A stretch of 10,811 nucleotides of DNA from Monoraphidium neglectum (GCF_000611645.1 NW_014013220.1:1631-12441); one strand, 5' to 3'. Counted from the first letter of the stretch, positions 1 to 9,165 are shown. Notes: a model not told the origin generated them from the sequence alone. A program made the numbers and translations.

Positions 1-1092
1 GGCTCATTGGCCAAGGCTCACGGGGGGGTTGACCTCTGGGTGAGCTCATGTGCCCCCTCCCGTCGCTTCCCAGCGGCGTGCCCTACTCACACTGCCACGA
101 GTCACGTGGCTGGGTGGGGGTGAGGCCAGTATGGCCCGGTTAGCAGGGAAGACTCTCTGTGGTGGGAGCCCCTAACTGCGGCCGGTCAGAACTTGAGCCA
201 CTTTAAAGGGTGAAGCGTTTGGTTGTTTAAGTGACAGCTTGCCCGCGAGGCCCTCCTTGTGAAGCACAATTACGGCTGTGATGTTTGCAGGCTGTCCAAG
301 TGGGCGCTGATCTCATCTTCTTGTCAACACCTGCTTCCACTGGGTATCACCACAGACCACGATGGACAACCCACAGTGGTGCGTGGACGTCAGTGCATTG
401 CTGCCAAGCATACCTAGGGGTGATATCACTGCATTTGCTGCGTATGCTGCTGGCTCAACAGCTGTACCAGCATTATTTCGTATGACAATTGCCGCGCTCG
501 GACAAACCGAACCTGACAGCCTTCCTCACAAGCAGCGCACAATGCCTGCTGCACCCGCCACAGGTTGTTTCCCGCGAACTGTTTGTTGAGTGCTGCATAG
601 AGGCTTTCTTTGCAGCCGCAGTCATATGAGCCAACATCAAGTGGGCAACTCTCAGTGGGCTATGATAACCGACGTTTGTAACTCTGGCAATCACTTTACT
701 TGAGTGGGGTCATCAAGACAACAGAATCTGCAGGCTGTGAAATAGTGCAAGGATGCAGATTGGGGCAGCGCACACACAGGCGGCAGCAACAAGAAGACAC
801 CTGATTCATTTGCAGATGGCAATATGGGGCACCACTGCTGGCGGATGGGGGGTGCATATTGGTAGACTGTAAAAAGTTTTCAAGAGCGGGCGCGTAGTCC
901 CTCCTGTGCATCATGGCTCACAAGAAGCCAAGTCGTACAGGGCCAATGACGACCTTATCATAACATTTGATTGCGAGGCTCGGGGAAGCAAATGGCATGC
1001 TGCCACGCAGCAGCTCAATGATAGAATTACTGTTTTGTTATGATCAATGCATGCTCGGTGCATTACACCCTCCTTGTCAGCGTCATTGCAGC
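1..1092. other. Region with no supportable gene
   Basis: I find no convincing coding sequence here. Open frames are short (under about 75 codons), lack recognisable motifs and overlap on both strands. One plus-strand frame at 362-589 starts at a true ATG and gives a 75-residue product with no recognisable family, so I do not call it. Plus-strand TGTAA motifs lie at 677-681 and 869-873; they could end a gene lying to the left of the window, but no exon of such a gene can be identified. The right end (1063-1092) is probably 3' UTR of the minus-strand gene at 1093-1986. Confidence 0.5.
1063..1067 (-). terminator. Possible poly(A) signal TGTAA for the 1093-1986 gene
   Basis: Read on the minus strand this is TGTAA, the usual chlorophyte polyadenylation signal. 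It lies only 26 nt past the stop codon, which would give an unusually short 3' UTR, so the true signal could be a variant further left. It is the only exact TGTAA I see on the minus strand between 1 and 1092. Confidence 0.35.
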
Positions 1093-1986
1093 TCATCTCA
1101 TCCCGCCGCTGCCGCCGCCGCCGCCACCGCCGCCGCCACCCCTGGGCACTGCAAACGCGTACAGAGCGTACAGCACCGCGCCCGCCGCCGCCAGCGCGCC
1201 GATCACGATGCCGCCGCGGTAGAACAGCCCCAGCAGCACCTCCTCCAGCGCCAGCAGTGAGCCGATCAGCACGCGCTCGCCGCCAAGGAACACCAGCGTC
1301 AGCAACTGCGTGCAACGACGAATGGGCCATTGTGTGGCGCGAAAGGAACCATTGTGGCGGTTTTTTCTCGGCTAGTGAAGCTGCATCCACCTGCAACGCC
1401 GGCTTGTTATGCCTGCCATTGCAGGTTAATTTTGGTCACCAGGCGCACGCTGGCATTCAGGGGTGCGGCGCGGGCCGGCAAACTCGCCTTGGGAAGGGCG
1501 AAGAGCGCAACAGCACCGAGGAGTGCAGCGCTTGCCCTCCGCTGCGTGTCCATCGCATCCCAGCGCTGCCGCGCCGAGGCCAGCAGCCGCGGCAGCTGCT
1601 CGGGGGCGCCGCCGCTGGCTGCAAAGGGCGGGGCACGGGAGAAGGGGCTCAACCGAGGCAGGAGGACTTGGCAGCTGCATGTGTGGACGTCTGCGCATAG
1701 AGCTGTCGACTGCTGCCTGTGTGAGCACCCCCCTGCTCGCATGTCTCAGGTGCTCACCGGGCGACTGCTGGTGCTGCTGCCGGTACCGTTGATCGGCACT
1801 CTCTTGCTGCTGCGTAGGTGGCTCTGGCTGGTGATTTGTCGCATGCAGTCGCTGCGGGCGCCGCCGAGCTGCAGCGTGGCACTGCACAAGCCGCGGGCAC
1901 GCAATGGTGCATGGCGAGTGCAGCAGGCCTTGTCGCAAAGCACGTTGTATCTGTGGGTTGTGTGTGGATGCTACTGTGCCCGCCAT
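1093..1986 (-). CDS. Predicted plastid-targeted small membrane protein, three exons, unknown function
   Basis: No single open frame shows this gene; it appears on splicing. Exon 1 is 1986-1758, exon 2 is 1618-1440 (or to 1449) and exon 3 is 1305-1093. Junction 1 uses GTGAGC and CAG and is phase 1; junction 2 uses GTGACC (or GTGCGC) and CAG and is phase 0. The product is 206 (or 203) residues. The start ATG is followed by G and has no in-frame ATG upstream. Residues 1-76 are Arg/Gln/Ala-rich with no acidic residue before E55, like a chloroplast transit peptide. Residues 83-104 form a polar stretch (APEQLPRLL, RWDAMDTQRR). Hydrophobic segments follow at about 105-118, 137-164 (LVFLGGER, then SLLALEEVLLGLF) and 167-190. 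The C-terminus is ten glycines, then SGGMR. I do not recognise the family. The RW-D-M segment before a hydrophobic stretch faintly recalls CURT1/CAAD thylakoid proteins, but the rest does not fit. It is divergent with the ABC-F gene. Confidence 0.68.
1103..1141 (-). repeat. GCC/CGC triplet tract encoding C-terminal polyglycine
   Basis: An almost pure run of (CCG)n-type triplets inside exon 3 of the minus-strand membrane-protein gene. In that frame it encodes a ten-residue glycine run followed by SGG. The tract is expected to vary in length between strains. Confidence 0.8.
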
Positions 1987-2242
1987 TATGAGTTTGAGGC
2001 CAGCTGGTCAGATCCTGGTGTTCAGGTGTGGCTTCCCAATAATCCTATCACCACATTTATTTGGTGTCAAACGCACATCAAACACTAACAAAAATTGGAG
2101 CTATTGAACAAGGACCGAACGAGTGCCTCCGCCAATCCCCGACAGCTGCACTGAAGTGCTTTGACAGCTTGTCGATTGCCTCAGGTCGCCAGACATCACT
2201 CGCACTTCGCATAAGGAGACGCAGCACGCGTGCGCGCTGCTC
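1987..2242. promoter_or_regulatory. Divergent intergenic region, likely bidirectional promoter
   Basis: These 256 bp separate the two divergent start codons (minus ATG at 1986-1984, plus ATG at 2243). The stretch is visibly less GC-rich than the flanking exons, especially 2030-2110. It holds CCAAT at 2036-2040 and 2132-2136 on the plus strand and at 2098-2094 on the minus strand. On the plus strand there is no ATG between 1991 and 2242, so the ABC-F leader would carry no upstream start codon if transcription begins here. No clear TATA box is seen. Transcription start points cannot be placed from sequence alone. Confidence 0.55.
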
Positions 2243-2258
2243 ATGGCATCCTCATCTG
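2243..2258 (+). other. Coding microexon with the ABC-F start codon
   Basis: Sixteen coding nucleotides: ATG, four further codons (MASSS) and one base of the sixth, followed directly by GTGAGA. Joined to 2503 after a CAG acceptor it reads MASSSGGAPAAT and continues into the ABC1 domain with no stop. The exon itself is longer because it also carries the 5' UTR. A first exon further upstream is possible but not needed. Confidence 0.75.
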
Positions 2259-5200
2259 GTGAGAGCGGCTGGGCAACGCCGGCAGCAGTGGCGCGACGAC
2301 CAAATGCGCATGCCGCCAGGCAGCATGCAGCCTCCATCTGATGCCCCTGCACAGCATGAGCCTTGAGCCGTCTGGGCAGTGGCGCATGCTGCAGTGCTTG
2401 CTCGCGGCGGTGCGCCCCGCCCAGCTGGGCGCTCGCAGGTTCCGCGCAGGTTCCGCGCAGGCGGGGCCCTCGCTTACCCCACCCATCCCTGCGGCCCCGC
2501 AGGCGGCGCCCCCGCCGCCACGCTCGCCGGCCCTGCGGCGGCCTCCGGCATCATCGAGGCCACCACCCAGGTGTCGCGGTTCCATTTGGAGACCCTGGAG
2601 GTGCTGACGGCGCGCGGCCTGGACCTGCCTGGTGTCCAGCTCAGCGTAGACGGCAAGGCCCTGCTGGAGGACGCGCACCTGCAGCTCAAGGCCGGGGTCA
2701 GATACGGCCTCATAGGGCGGTGAGAGCGCGAGCGGCGGCCTGGGGCTAGAGCTTGGGACGGGCGTGGTGGAAGAGGCAGGGGCTGAGAGAGGGCGGCCGC
2801 TGTGGGAAGTGAACGCCGTGCTGCTGCCGTCCGTGCAGCGAGGTTGAAGAGAGACAGCCACGACAAGAGGGCCGAGGGTGGGGAAGGTAGCGCGTGCAGC
2901 GGCTGCCGGGTTTGCCAAAGCGTCTGGTTGTGTGGATGCAGTGCTTACGCGTCCTCCGCCTCGTCACCCCGCAGCAACGGCGTAGGCAAGAGCACTCTGC
3001 TCAAGGTCATGGGGGAGCGGACGCTCATAGGCTTCCCGCCCCACCTGCGGGTCTGCTATGGTGAGGGGCGCAGCTCGCTCCCGCCGGCGGCGCGCGCTGT
3101 CCTCGCTGCCGTCTGGGGCGCCCAATCTGCCGCGGGCTGGTCGGCCTGCGCCCTCCTGGGTGGAGCGCAGCCTCCTGGGAAGGCGGCTGAATGCGGCGCC
3201 GATCCAGATATGAACAAACATTTGCGCAGAGTCTCAAATGCAGAAGCCCGTGCAGGGGTTCTAAACAGCGCCCGAGCGCTCCGCGCCACACACCCCAAAG
3301 TGCGCCCCACCGCCCCGCCCCGCCCGCCGCGCGCAGTCGCTCAGGAGGCAGCGGCCAGCGACGAGGCCACAGTGCTGGAGGCGGTGCTGTCAGTCGACCC
3401 CCAGGGCGCCGCGCTGGACAAGTGAGAGGGCGCCCTAGCCAATGGCACACGGATGGGCGTTCGGGCGCTCTCTGCAGCTGCGTGCTACAGCGCTGATTGA
3501 CGGGATTCTCTGGGACTGTCGACCGCGCTCCTCACAAGCTGCTGCAAACGCATTCAATTAAGGCAACTCAAGAGCAATCCTCAAATCTCCCTCGCTCCTA
3601 ATTAGGCAGATAGCTGAGCTGGAGGCTGCCGTTGACAGCGGCGATGCTCTCGTCATCGCCGCCGCCGTGGCCGCCGCCGCCGCCGGCCGGGAAGCCCAGG
3701 CCTCGGCAGACGCTGACGCCATCGCCGCGAAGCGCAGCGGGTTCCGCGGCCTTCTCGCGCGCAGGGCGGCGATCGACCAGCAGGCGAAAGCGCGGGCCGC
3801 CAAGGCCGGCGCCGACGCCGCCGCGGCGCGCGCGGCGGGGCGCGCGTCGGCGTCCGCGTCCGACGGCGGCAGCGGCGATGACGAGGACGCAGAGGGCGGC
3901 GCGGCGACGCCGACGCTAGAGGAAGCTGAGGAGGCAGCACACGATCTGCTGAACGATCTCTACGAGAGGCAGGCCGAGGCGGACCCCGACGCGGCACGCG
4001 CGCGCGCAGCGCAGATCCTGGCGGGTCTGGGGTTTGACGCGGCCAGGCAGGCGGCGCCGACGGCCAGCCTCAGCGGCGGGTGGCGCATGCGGCTGGCGCT
4101 TGCGGCGGCGCTGTTCGCGGGGCCGGATCTTCTGCTGCTGGATGAGCCCACCAACCACCTGGATCTGGAGGTGGGTTGGAATTGTGGTCGTTGGCGCAGG
4201 TGTCTGGCGAAAGTTCGGTTAGGAAGGGTGGTGAGGGAGCGTCAAATTCATTTGCACGTGATAGAGGTTGTTTCCAGGTCGTGCTTTTGCTCACGTGGCC
4301 GACGGTGCAGGAAGGCTGGTTCCTGCGCGCTCGGCACGTGCGCCTCGGCTTGCGAGCCCCTTGCCACGCGCGTGCACAACGGCACCCCTCGCGCTTTCCC
4401 TCTCCCCTCCACCCCTGCCGGCGCAGGCGACCCTGTGGCTGGGCTCCTACCTGACCGGCGGCGCGTGCGAGGGCCAGACATTGCTGGTGGTGTCCCACGA
4501 CCGGGCCTTCCTGGACACTGTGGCCCAGGAGACGGTGCTGTTCAAGGACAAGGCGCTCAGGTGAGGGATCAGACCCGCTCAAACACCTAGCAACATTCGG
4601 CGTTGCCATATAATTTCATCAAGGAGTCGGGTGCGTGCGTGGGGGATGTTGGCAAGCTGCACTGCTCCTGGGGCGTCCGCAGCATGCCGGAGCGGCAGTG
4701 ACTCGGGGTTCGTCTGAGAGCGCGCGCATGCCGCCTTGCCGCTGGCCTGCCGTTGCTTGCTGGTGCAGATACTGCCCTCGGCAATCCCACTGCCTTGTCT
4801 TGCTAATTCTAGCTGCGACATTTCAACTCATACGCACCCTTCCAGCTCTTTGTACCGAACCCAACCCCTCAACAACCCCGCCCCGCCGCCGTGCACCCCC
4901 TGCAGGTACTGGAGCGGCAACTACTCCGCATTTGTTGACGCGCGCACCACCGCCCACCAGGCCAAGCTCAAGCAGATCGGGGCCATGGCCAAGCAGCGCA
5001 AGCATGTCGAGAACTCCATAGTGGTGCGCGTACCTGCCTGTGGGGCACGGGAATTCAGGGCAGTTTAGGGGGGTCGGGGCTGTGCGGTGTTTGCAGGAAT
5101 GATCTTGCAGCAGCTGTTCAGGGCGTGCGAGAAAGGTTGTGGGCACAGCGATGGGGGGCACTGCATTGCGCACGCAACAGCGGCTGGGGGCCGGGTTGTG

Positions 5201-8200
5201 CCGGGCGTGGGGGGAGAGGTTGTGCCGGGCCTGGTCCATGCGCGTGGGTGTGATTGGGTTTACTGTGGATTCTCATGGGCCTGCTACGGTCCTGTAAATT
5301 CACTCACACACGCACGCACGCACACGCACACACGCACACACGTGCACATGCACACAAGCAGAAGCCGGCCTGGGGCTGATGCAGGGCCTTGGGTGGGAGG
5401 GTGTCACGCGCAAGGGTGGGTGCATCATCGAAGCGACGAACCTCATGCCTGGCCAGCTCTTTGGTTTGATCTGAGCTCTTTTCAAACCCCGTGCTCCGCG
5501 CAGGCCCAGAACCGCCAGGCGCGCCAGGCCGGCGACGACAAGCAGCTGAAGCAGGCGGCCAGGTGGGTGGTTGTTGGTTGGGTTGGGAGCGTGGGTGGGG
5601 GGGGGTGGGTTCAAGGTGGCGGGCGCGCTCTCGAGCTCGATCAATCATACAAACAATACAATGGTGCTACCCCAACGTGCATGCTCAGCCAGCAGGCCGT
5701 TTGCTGACAGTATCTGGCCCAGGCTTGCTGTATTGTGGCACGAGGCCTGCCTTGCTGCCAAGGGGGGTTTTGTTCGAATCAGCGGTCATCCGCACGGTTC
5801 TCGCTTATTACTGCACGGCGCTCCTTCATGATTGTTGAGCCTCCCCCTGCCTCTGTTCTGCTCTCCACCAGCCGCCGCAAGAAGCTGGAGGAGCGGTGGG
5901 GGTCCGACAAGACCGAAAACGGGCGGCGCTACCAGGTGGGAGCTGGGGGCTGGAGCTGGGGGCTGGGGGTTCGGGAACCCGCACATTTTGGGTGCGGAAA
6001 GTATGGGCCGTGGATGTGGGGTTGCATATGTGGGTCCATGCGTCGCCTGCCTTTCACACTGGGCAAGGGCGGCGGGGCCCCTCATGTTGCGTTGCCGTCG
6101 AGGTGCCTTGTTCACCGACAGCCGCGAGAGCATTTTGTGTATTGCTGGGCTGCCCTTGGCTGCATGCCAGCTGGCACCTCTCCCTGCGTTGACTTTACGC
6201 CTCCCCCACCAGGACAAGCATCTAGTTGAATCAAACAAATACAGCGTCGAACACCTCACATGTGTATTTGGTGCAATGACTGAAAGTGCCTCCACTCCCT
6301 GCCGCGCCGCTGGCGCCCGCCACAGCTGTCCAAGCACGGCTACTTTGGCACGTTGAAGCGGCCCCCCATCGTGCTGGAGCAGCTGGACAAGCCGGTGCAA
6401 TTCAACCTGCGTGAGCGCCACGCGCCCCCCGCAATCAAATTGCACTCGCATTCTGTGTCCTGCTGGGGCGGGCTGGGGCAGTACCGCATAACTTGACTTT
6501 GCGCCGGCCGCGTGCCGCTCAGCCCCTCGCTCCCGGCCCCGACGAGCACCGTGCGTGCTTCCCCTCGCTGTCTTCAAGTTCAGCCGCCAGCCGCTGCACG
6601 GCCCCAGGCGCGGGTCATCTCTGCTTTTACCCCTGCCCTTTGCCGACGCCGGCCCACACGCCAGCTCGCCATCCTCGCGAGATGTTGCCAGCATTCTGTG
6701 TCTCCGCTACTGCCAGTGCACGGCCAGCTCACCTCCACCGCCGGCAACCCCCCCCCCTCATCCCTCCCATCCCAGCCGAGCCCGAGGCAATCCGCTACAC
6801 CGGCCCGCTGCTGCAGCTGCGCGCCGTCTCCTTCCGCTACCCCGGCGCCGCCAGCGCCGTGCTGCGGGGCGTCACGCTCGACATCGCCATGGGGGCGCGC
6901 CTGGCGCTGCTGGGGCCGAACGGCGCAGGCAAGAGCACGCTCCTGCGGCTGATCGCGGGCACTGCCAAGCCGACGCCGCCCGGAGACGAGGAGGACGGCG
7001 GCGACGGCGGCGGCGCCGCGGCCGGTGGTGGTGCCAAGGTGGCGGCGGCTGCAAGGCGGCCTGCAATGAGGGGCCTCGCAGTGACGGCCGCGGCGCTGCC
7101 GACGGCGCAGGCGGCGGCGGCGGCCGCGGCCAGCGCGGCAGGTAGCGTGGAGCGGCACGCCAATCTCGAGGTGCGGGGGTCATTGCATTGACTTTCTGCC
7201 CCAGTGCAAGGCGCTTGAGTAGAGGGTGCTGTCTTTTGCGCTGCTCAGCTGTACATGCTTCGTGTCGCAGCCCCCGTTATTGGTGTGCACTGGGGGCAAT
7301 ATCACCTCATGTGATTAGTCCTCATCCTTGGGAGCGGCTCCCCCTCCCATTGCACCCTCTGCCCAACAGGTTGGCCTGTTTGGGCAGCACTGTGTTGAGG
7401 ACCTGGACCTGGAGACCACAGCCCTCGAGCACATCGCTTGTGAGTGTGACATTTGGAGGATATCCAAAGACCGCAGTCCGTAACAGCTGGGGAGCAACTC
7501 GATTACAACCCTTGCCCTGGGTGTATGTCGTTTTAGCGTTACGAAAAGGTCCCGATTCTCCTTACGCAGCATCCATTCGTCTGACACTACCTGCGTCTCT
7601 TGTGGGGTTGCGCTGACGCTCCAGCCTTCCCTCCACCGACGTCCACCTTGCGCCCCTCCACAAAACAACATCGCAGCCATCGCGCCGTCCCTGCGAGACC
7701 AGGAGGCCCGCGACTTCCTGGGCAGCTTCGGCTTGGGCGGCCGCCTCGCGACGCAGCAGCTCGCGACCCTCAGCGGCGGCCAGAAGGCGCGCGCGGCGCT
7801 GTGCTTCGTGCTGCTGCGCCGTCCGCACGTGCTGCTGCTGGACGAACCCACAAATCACCTCGACCTCGACGCCGCTGGTGAGCTGAAACAGCCTGGAACA
7901 GCCACAGCTTTGACACAGTCCAGAGCTATTTGTTGCGGGGGTTGCAGCAAAGCCCACTGTAAAGCCAAAGTGCGCAACCACCATGCCGATCAGTCGTCGC
8001 TTGATACGCTTTTATCGGCTCTCTCTCGACAACCCACTCTGATCTTGGAACGCACACTCTCCGTCCCCAACCCCGACCGTCCGCAGAGGGCCTGGCACGC
8101 GCCCTTCAGTCCTACCCCGGCGCCGTCATCCTCGCCAGCCACGACATCCGGTTCGTCGACGAGGTGCTCAGCGGAAGCCCTGCGGGCGGCGGCGGCGCCG

Positions 8201-8376
8201 TTGGCGGGGCCGCGGGAGCGGGCAGCGGCGCGCAGGTCTGGGTGGTGGGCAGGGGCGGCGTCAAGCGGTGGGAGAAGGGCAGCGCCGCTGATTACGCGGC
8301 GTCCCGGCTGGAGCGAATGCAGAAACAGGTCGCGCAGGCTGCAGCAGCGGCAGCCCGGAGAGCCGGTGGGACTTGA
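2243..8376 (+). CDS. ABC-F family (GCN20-type) ATPase, 14 exons, 794 residues
   Basis: A soluble twin-ATPase protein; ABC-F members act on ribosomes or in translation control rather than transport, and no membrane domain is seen. Exons: 2243-2258, 2503-2719, 2975-3060, 3337-3421, 3606-4170, 4427-4560, 4906-5023, 5504-5562, 5872-5935, 6326-6410, 6776-7170, 7370-7439, 7677-7877, 8087-8376. All junctions keep frame: 2385 nt, 794 codons plus TGA. Exon 2 has no in-frame ATG and a stop lies upstream at 2364, so a preceding exon is required. The ATG at 2243, followed by GCA and a GTGAGA donor in the correct phase, supplies it; it is the first plus-strand ATG after 1990. Order: short Ala/Ser-rich N-terminus, ABC1 (about 35-365), linker (369-476), ABC2 (478-725), basic tail ending at 794. 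Both ABC domains keep all catalytic motifs. Low-complexity inserts in both domains are unusual. Overall pattern recalls uncharacterised GCN20-like proteins of fungi (from memory, unverified). Confidence 0.92.
2581..4560 (+). other. ABC domain 1 of the ABC-F protein (spliced)
   Basis: Spread over exons 2-6. Walker A is GRNGVGKS at residues 77-84 and is split by intron 2 inside the Arg codon. The Q-loop glutamine is Q109 in VAQE, also just after a splice junction. The ABC signature is LSGGW at 290-294. Walker B is LLLLDEP with D314 and catalytic E315, followed by TNHLDLE. The H-switch is H347 in VVSHDR. Between Q-loop and signature, where ABC-F proteins carry the arm subdomain, residues about 150-238 form an Ala-rich, then Asp/Gly-rich low-complexity block; family-like sequence resumes at about 240 ([12 protein letters not shown]). 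Confidence 0.9.
3422..3605 (+). other. Intron 4 with a rare TAG acceptor
   Basis: Donor GTGAGA at 3422 and acceptor ATTAG ending at 3605, after a pyrimidine-rich stretch. Only this acceptor keeps the phase: AA from exon 4 plus G gives Lys, then QIAELEA. A second AG (GCAG ending at 3609) lies four bases downstream and would shift the frame. It is the only non-CAG acceptor among the 13 introns of this gene. Confidence 0.78.
5301..5356 (+). repeat. CA-rich microsatellite in intron 7
   Basis: Imperfect (CA)n/(CGCA)n dinucleotide repeat within the largest intron (5024-5503) of the ABC-F gene. Nothing suggests coding use. The same intron also holds a 13-bp direct repeat at 5194-5206 and 5218-5230. 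Confidence 0.85.
5563..5622 (+). other. G-run cluster at the start of intron 8
   Basis: Directly after the GTGGGT donor there are several GGG or longer runs separated by short loops, including a run of nine G at about 5598-5606. This meets the simple pattern for a G-quadruplex on the RNA-like strand. A role in splicing is inference only. Confidence 0.5.
5936..5970 (+). other. G-run cluster at the start of intron 9
   Basis: Starts at the GTGGGA donor and contains a GCTGGGGG motif three times in about 30 bases, with G runs of three to five. It is a simple G-quadruplex pattern immediately downstream of a 5' splice site, the second such case in adjacent introns of this gene. Confidence 0.5.
6776..8376 (+). 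other. ABC domain 2 and C-terminal tail of the ABC-F protein (spliced)
   Basis: Exons 11-14. Walker A is GPNGAGKS at residues 523-530. The Q-loop glutamine is Q614 in LFGQH. The signature is LSGGQ at 663-667, Walker B is LLLLDEP with D687 and E688, then TNHLDLD, and the H-switch is H717 in ASHDIRF. Residues about 542-600, between Walker A and Q-loop, are an acidic then Gly/Ala-rich insert not expected in this fold position at such length. After the H-switch a Gly-rich loop (about 728-745) precedes a family-like strand ([15 protein letters not shown]) and a basic, Ala-rich helix to the end at 794. Confidence 0.9.
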
Positions 8377-9165
8377 GGGTGGCAGGGCATGACTTGGGAG
8401 CACAAGCACAGCGGACATTAGAACGCTCATCGGCGGCCTATGGATAGGAGCAGCGTGCGCCAGTCGTCCTCCATGCACGACGTGTACATTTCCACCTGTC
8501 ACGCACACTGCTGCGTGAAGTGCCACGACGCACTGCACACGTGTTTGCCGGCCGCCGGGTGCTGCCTGTTTTTGACAGCTGTACCTGCATCGGCAGTTTT
8601 CTGCCCCATTCCGTCCGTCAACGAACGCTTTGTGTGCCTGGCTTGGTTCGGTCTTGCTGCTTCCTCATCCCATCCTTCGTTTGGTTTGTCGCTGCGCTGA
8701 AACCACGTGCACCCACCTCAGCCACCTCCCCTTCAACAAGGCACACCCCACCACCTTGATTGGTTGTACCTCTGTCTAGCATAGCTCTGTGTGCACCAAC
8801 GGTTTCCTCGACCCCAAGCCTGTGTGGTTCTGATGGACTGGCTGCTGTCATAAACGGGAGGCCTGAGCCTGCGCCGCTGTGGCCACTGGGGCTGTACCGC
8901 TGATGAGGATTGAAGAAGCAGCAGGAGTCCCCCTTCCGGCTGGCCTGCAGGGGCAGGACGGTGTCCTCGCTGATGGGTTTTGGATGGAGCCTGGTTGCAG
9001 GTTGTGGTGCGGCGATGTATCAAATGGCCCATATTTTCTTGACAACAGCCACCTGCCCCAGTGCATTGCACTAATGGCAAGCGTTGGCGCTGGGCTTCTA
9101 AGCAGGCGTGCATGCTAGCTTGGTCGCAGCAGCATCTGGCAGGCCCAAGAGCTGCGCGGCTGAGG

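Larger units (their letters stand above)
4906..6410 (+). other. Inter-ABC linker of the ABC-F protein (spliced)
   Basis: Exons 7-10 encode residues 369-476. It opens with YWSGNYSAF and continues with Lys/Gln-rich helical sequence ([19 protein letters not shown], then [14 protein letters not shown]) and [11 protein letters not shown] at 427-437. In ABC-F proteins this region forms the long helical tRNA-interaction or P-site-tRNA linker; that role is known for the family and inferred here. The linker is chopped into four small exons (118, 59, 64 and 85 nt) separated by the longest introns of the gene. Confidence 0.82.

Noticed and set aside
83..190. Assignment of the minus-strand membrane protein to the CURT1/CAAD thylakoid family (positions are residues)
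   Set aside because: Only the Trp-containing stretch before a hydrophobic segment is similar; the conserved C-terminal part of CAAD (tWF-yR type motif) is absent.
362..589. 75-codon ATG-initiated plus-strand frame
   Set aside because: Short, no recognisable family, no adjoining exon in phase that I could support.
1426..1986. Unspliced reading of the membrane-protein gene as one 186-codon frame
   Set aside because: After 1758 it continues through GTGAGC into Arg/Cys-rich shadow sequence. Splicing to 1618 instead reaches hydrophobic segments and a sensible stop.
2435..2460. Tandem 11-bp repeat (GCAGGTTCCGC) with donor-like GT sites before exon 2
   Set aside because: It lies inside intron 1. 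Using it as a splice donor from the ATG at 2341 would give a 53-nt intron and a less plausible N-terminus than the microexon at 2243.
2241..2918. 225-codon minus-strand open frame
   Set aside because: Antisense to exon 2 and intron 2 of the ABC-F gene, low-complexity Pro/Ser/Arg composition typical of GC-rich shadow frames.
5293..5297. TGTAA inside intron 7 as a premature poly(A) site
   Set aside because: It is followed by well-conserved ABC-F exons; use would truncate the protein. The same applies to TGTAA at 7959-7963 in intron 13. Chance matches are the simpler reading.
5786..6694. 302-codon minus-strand open frame
   Set aside because: It runs antisense across ABC-F exons and introns and has no recognisable motif; the plus-strand splice model explains the coding signal.
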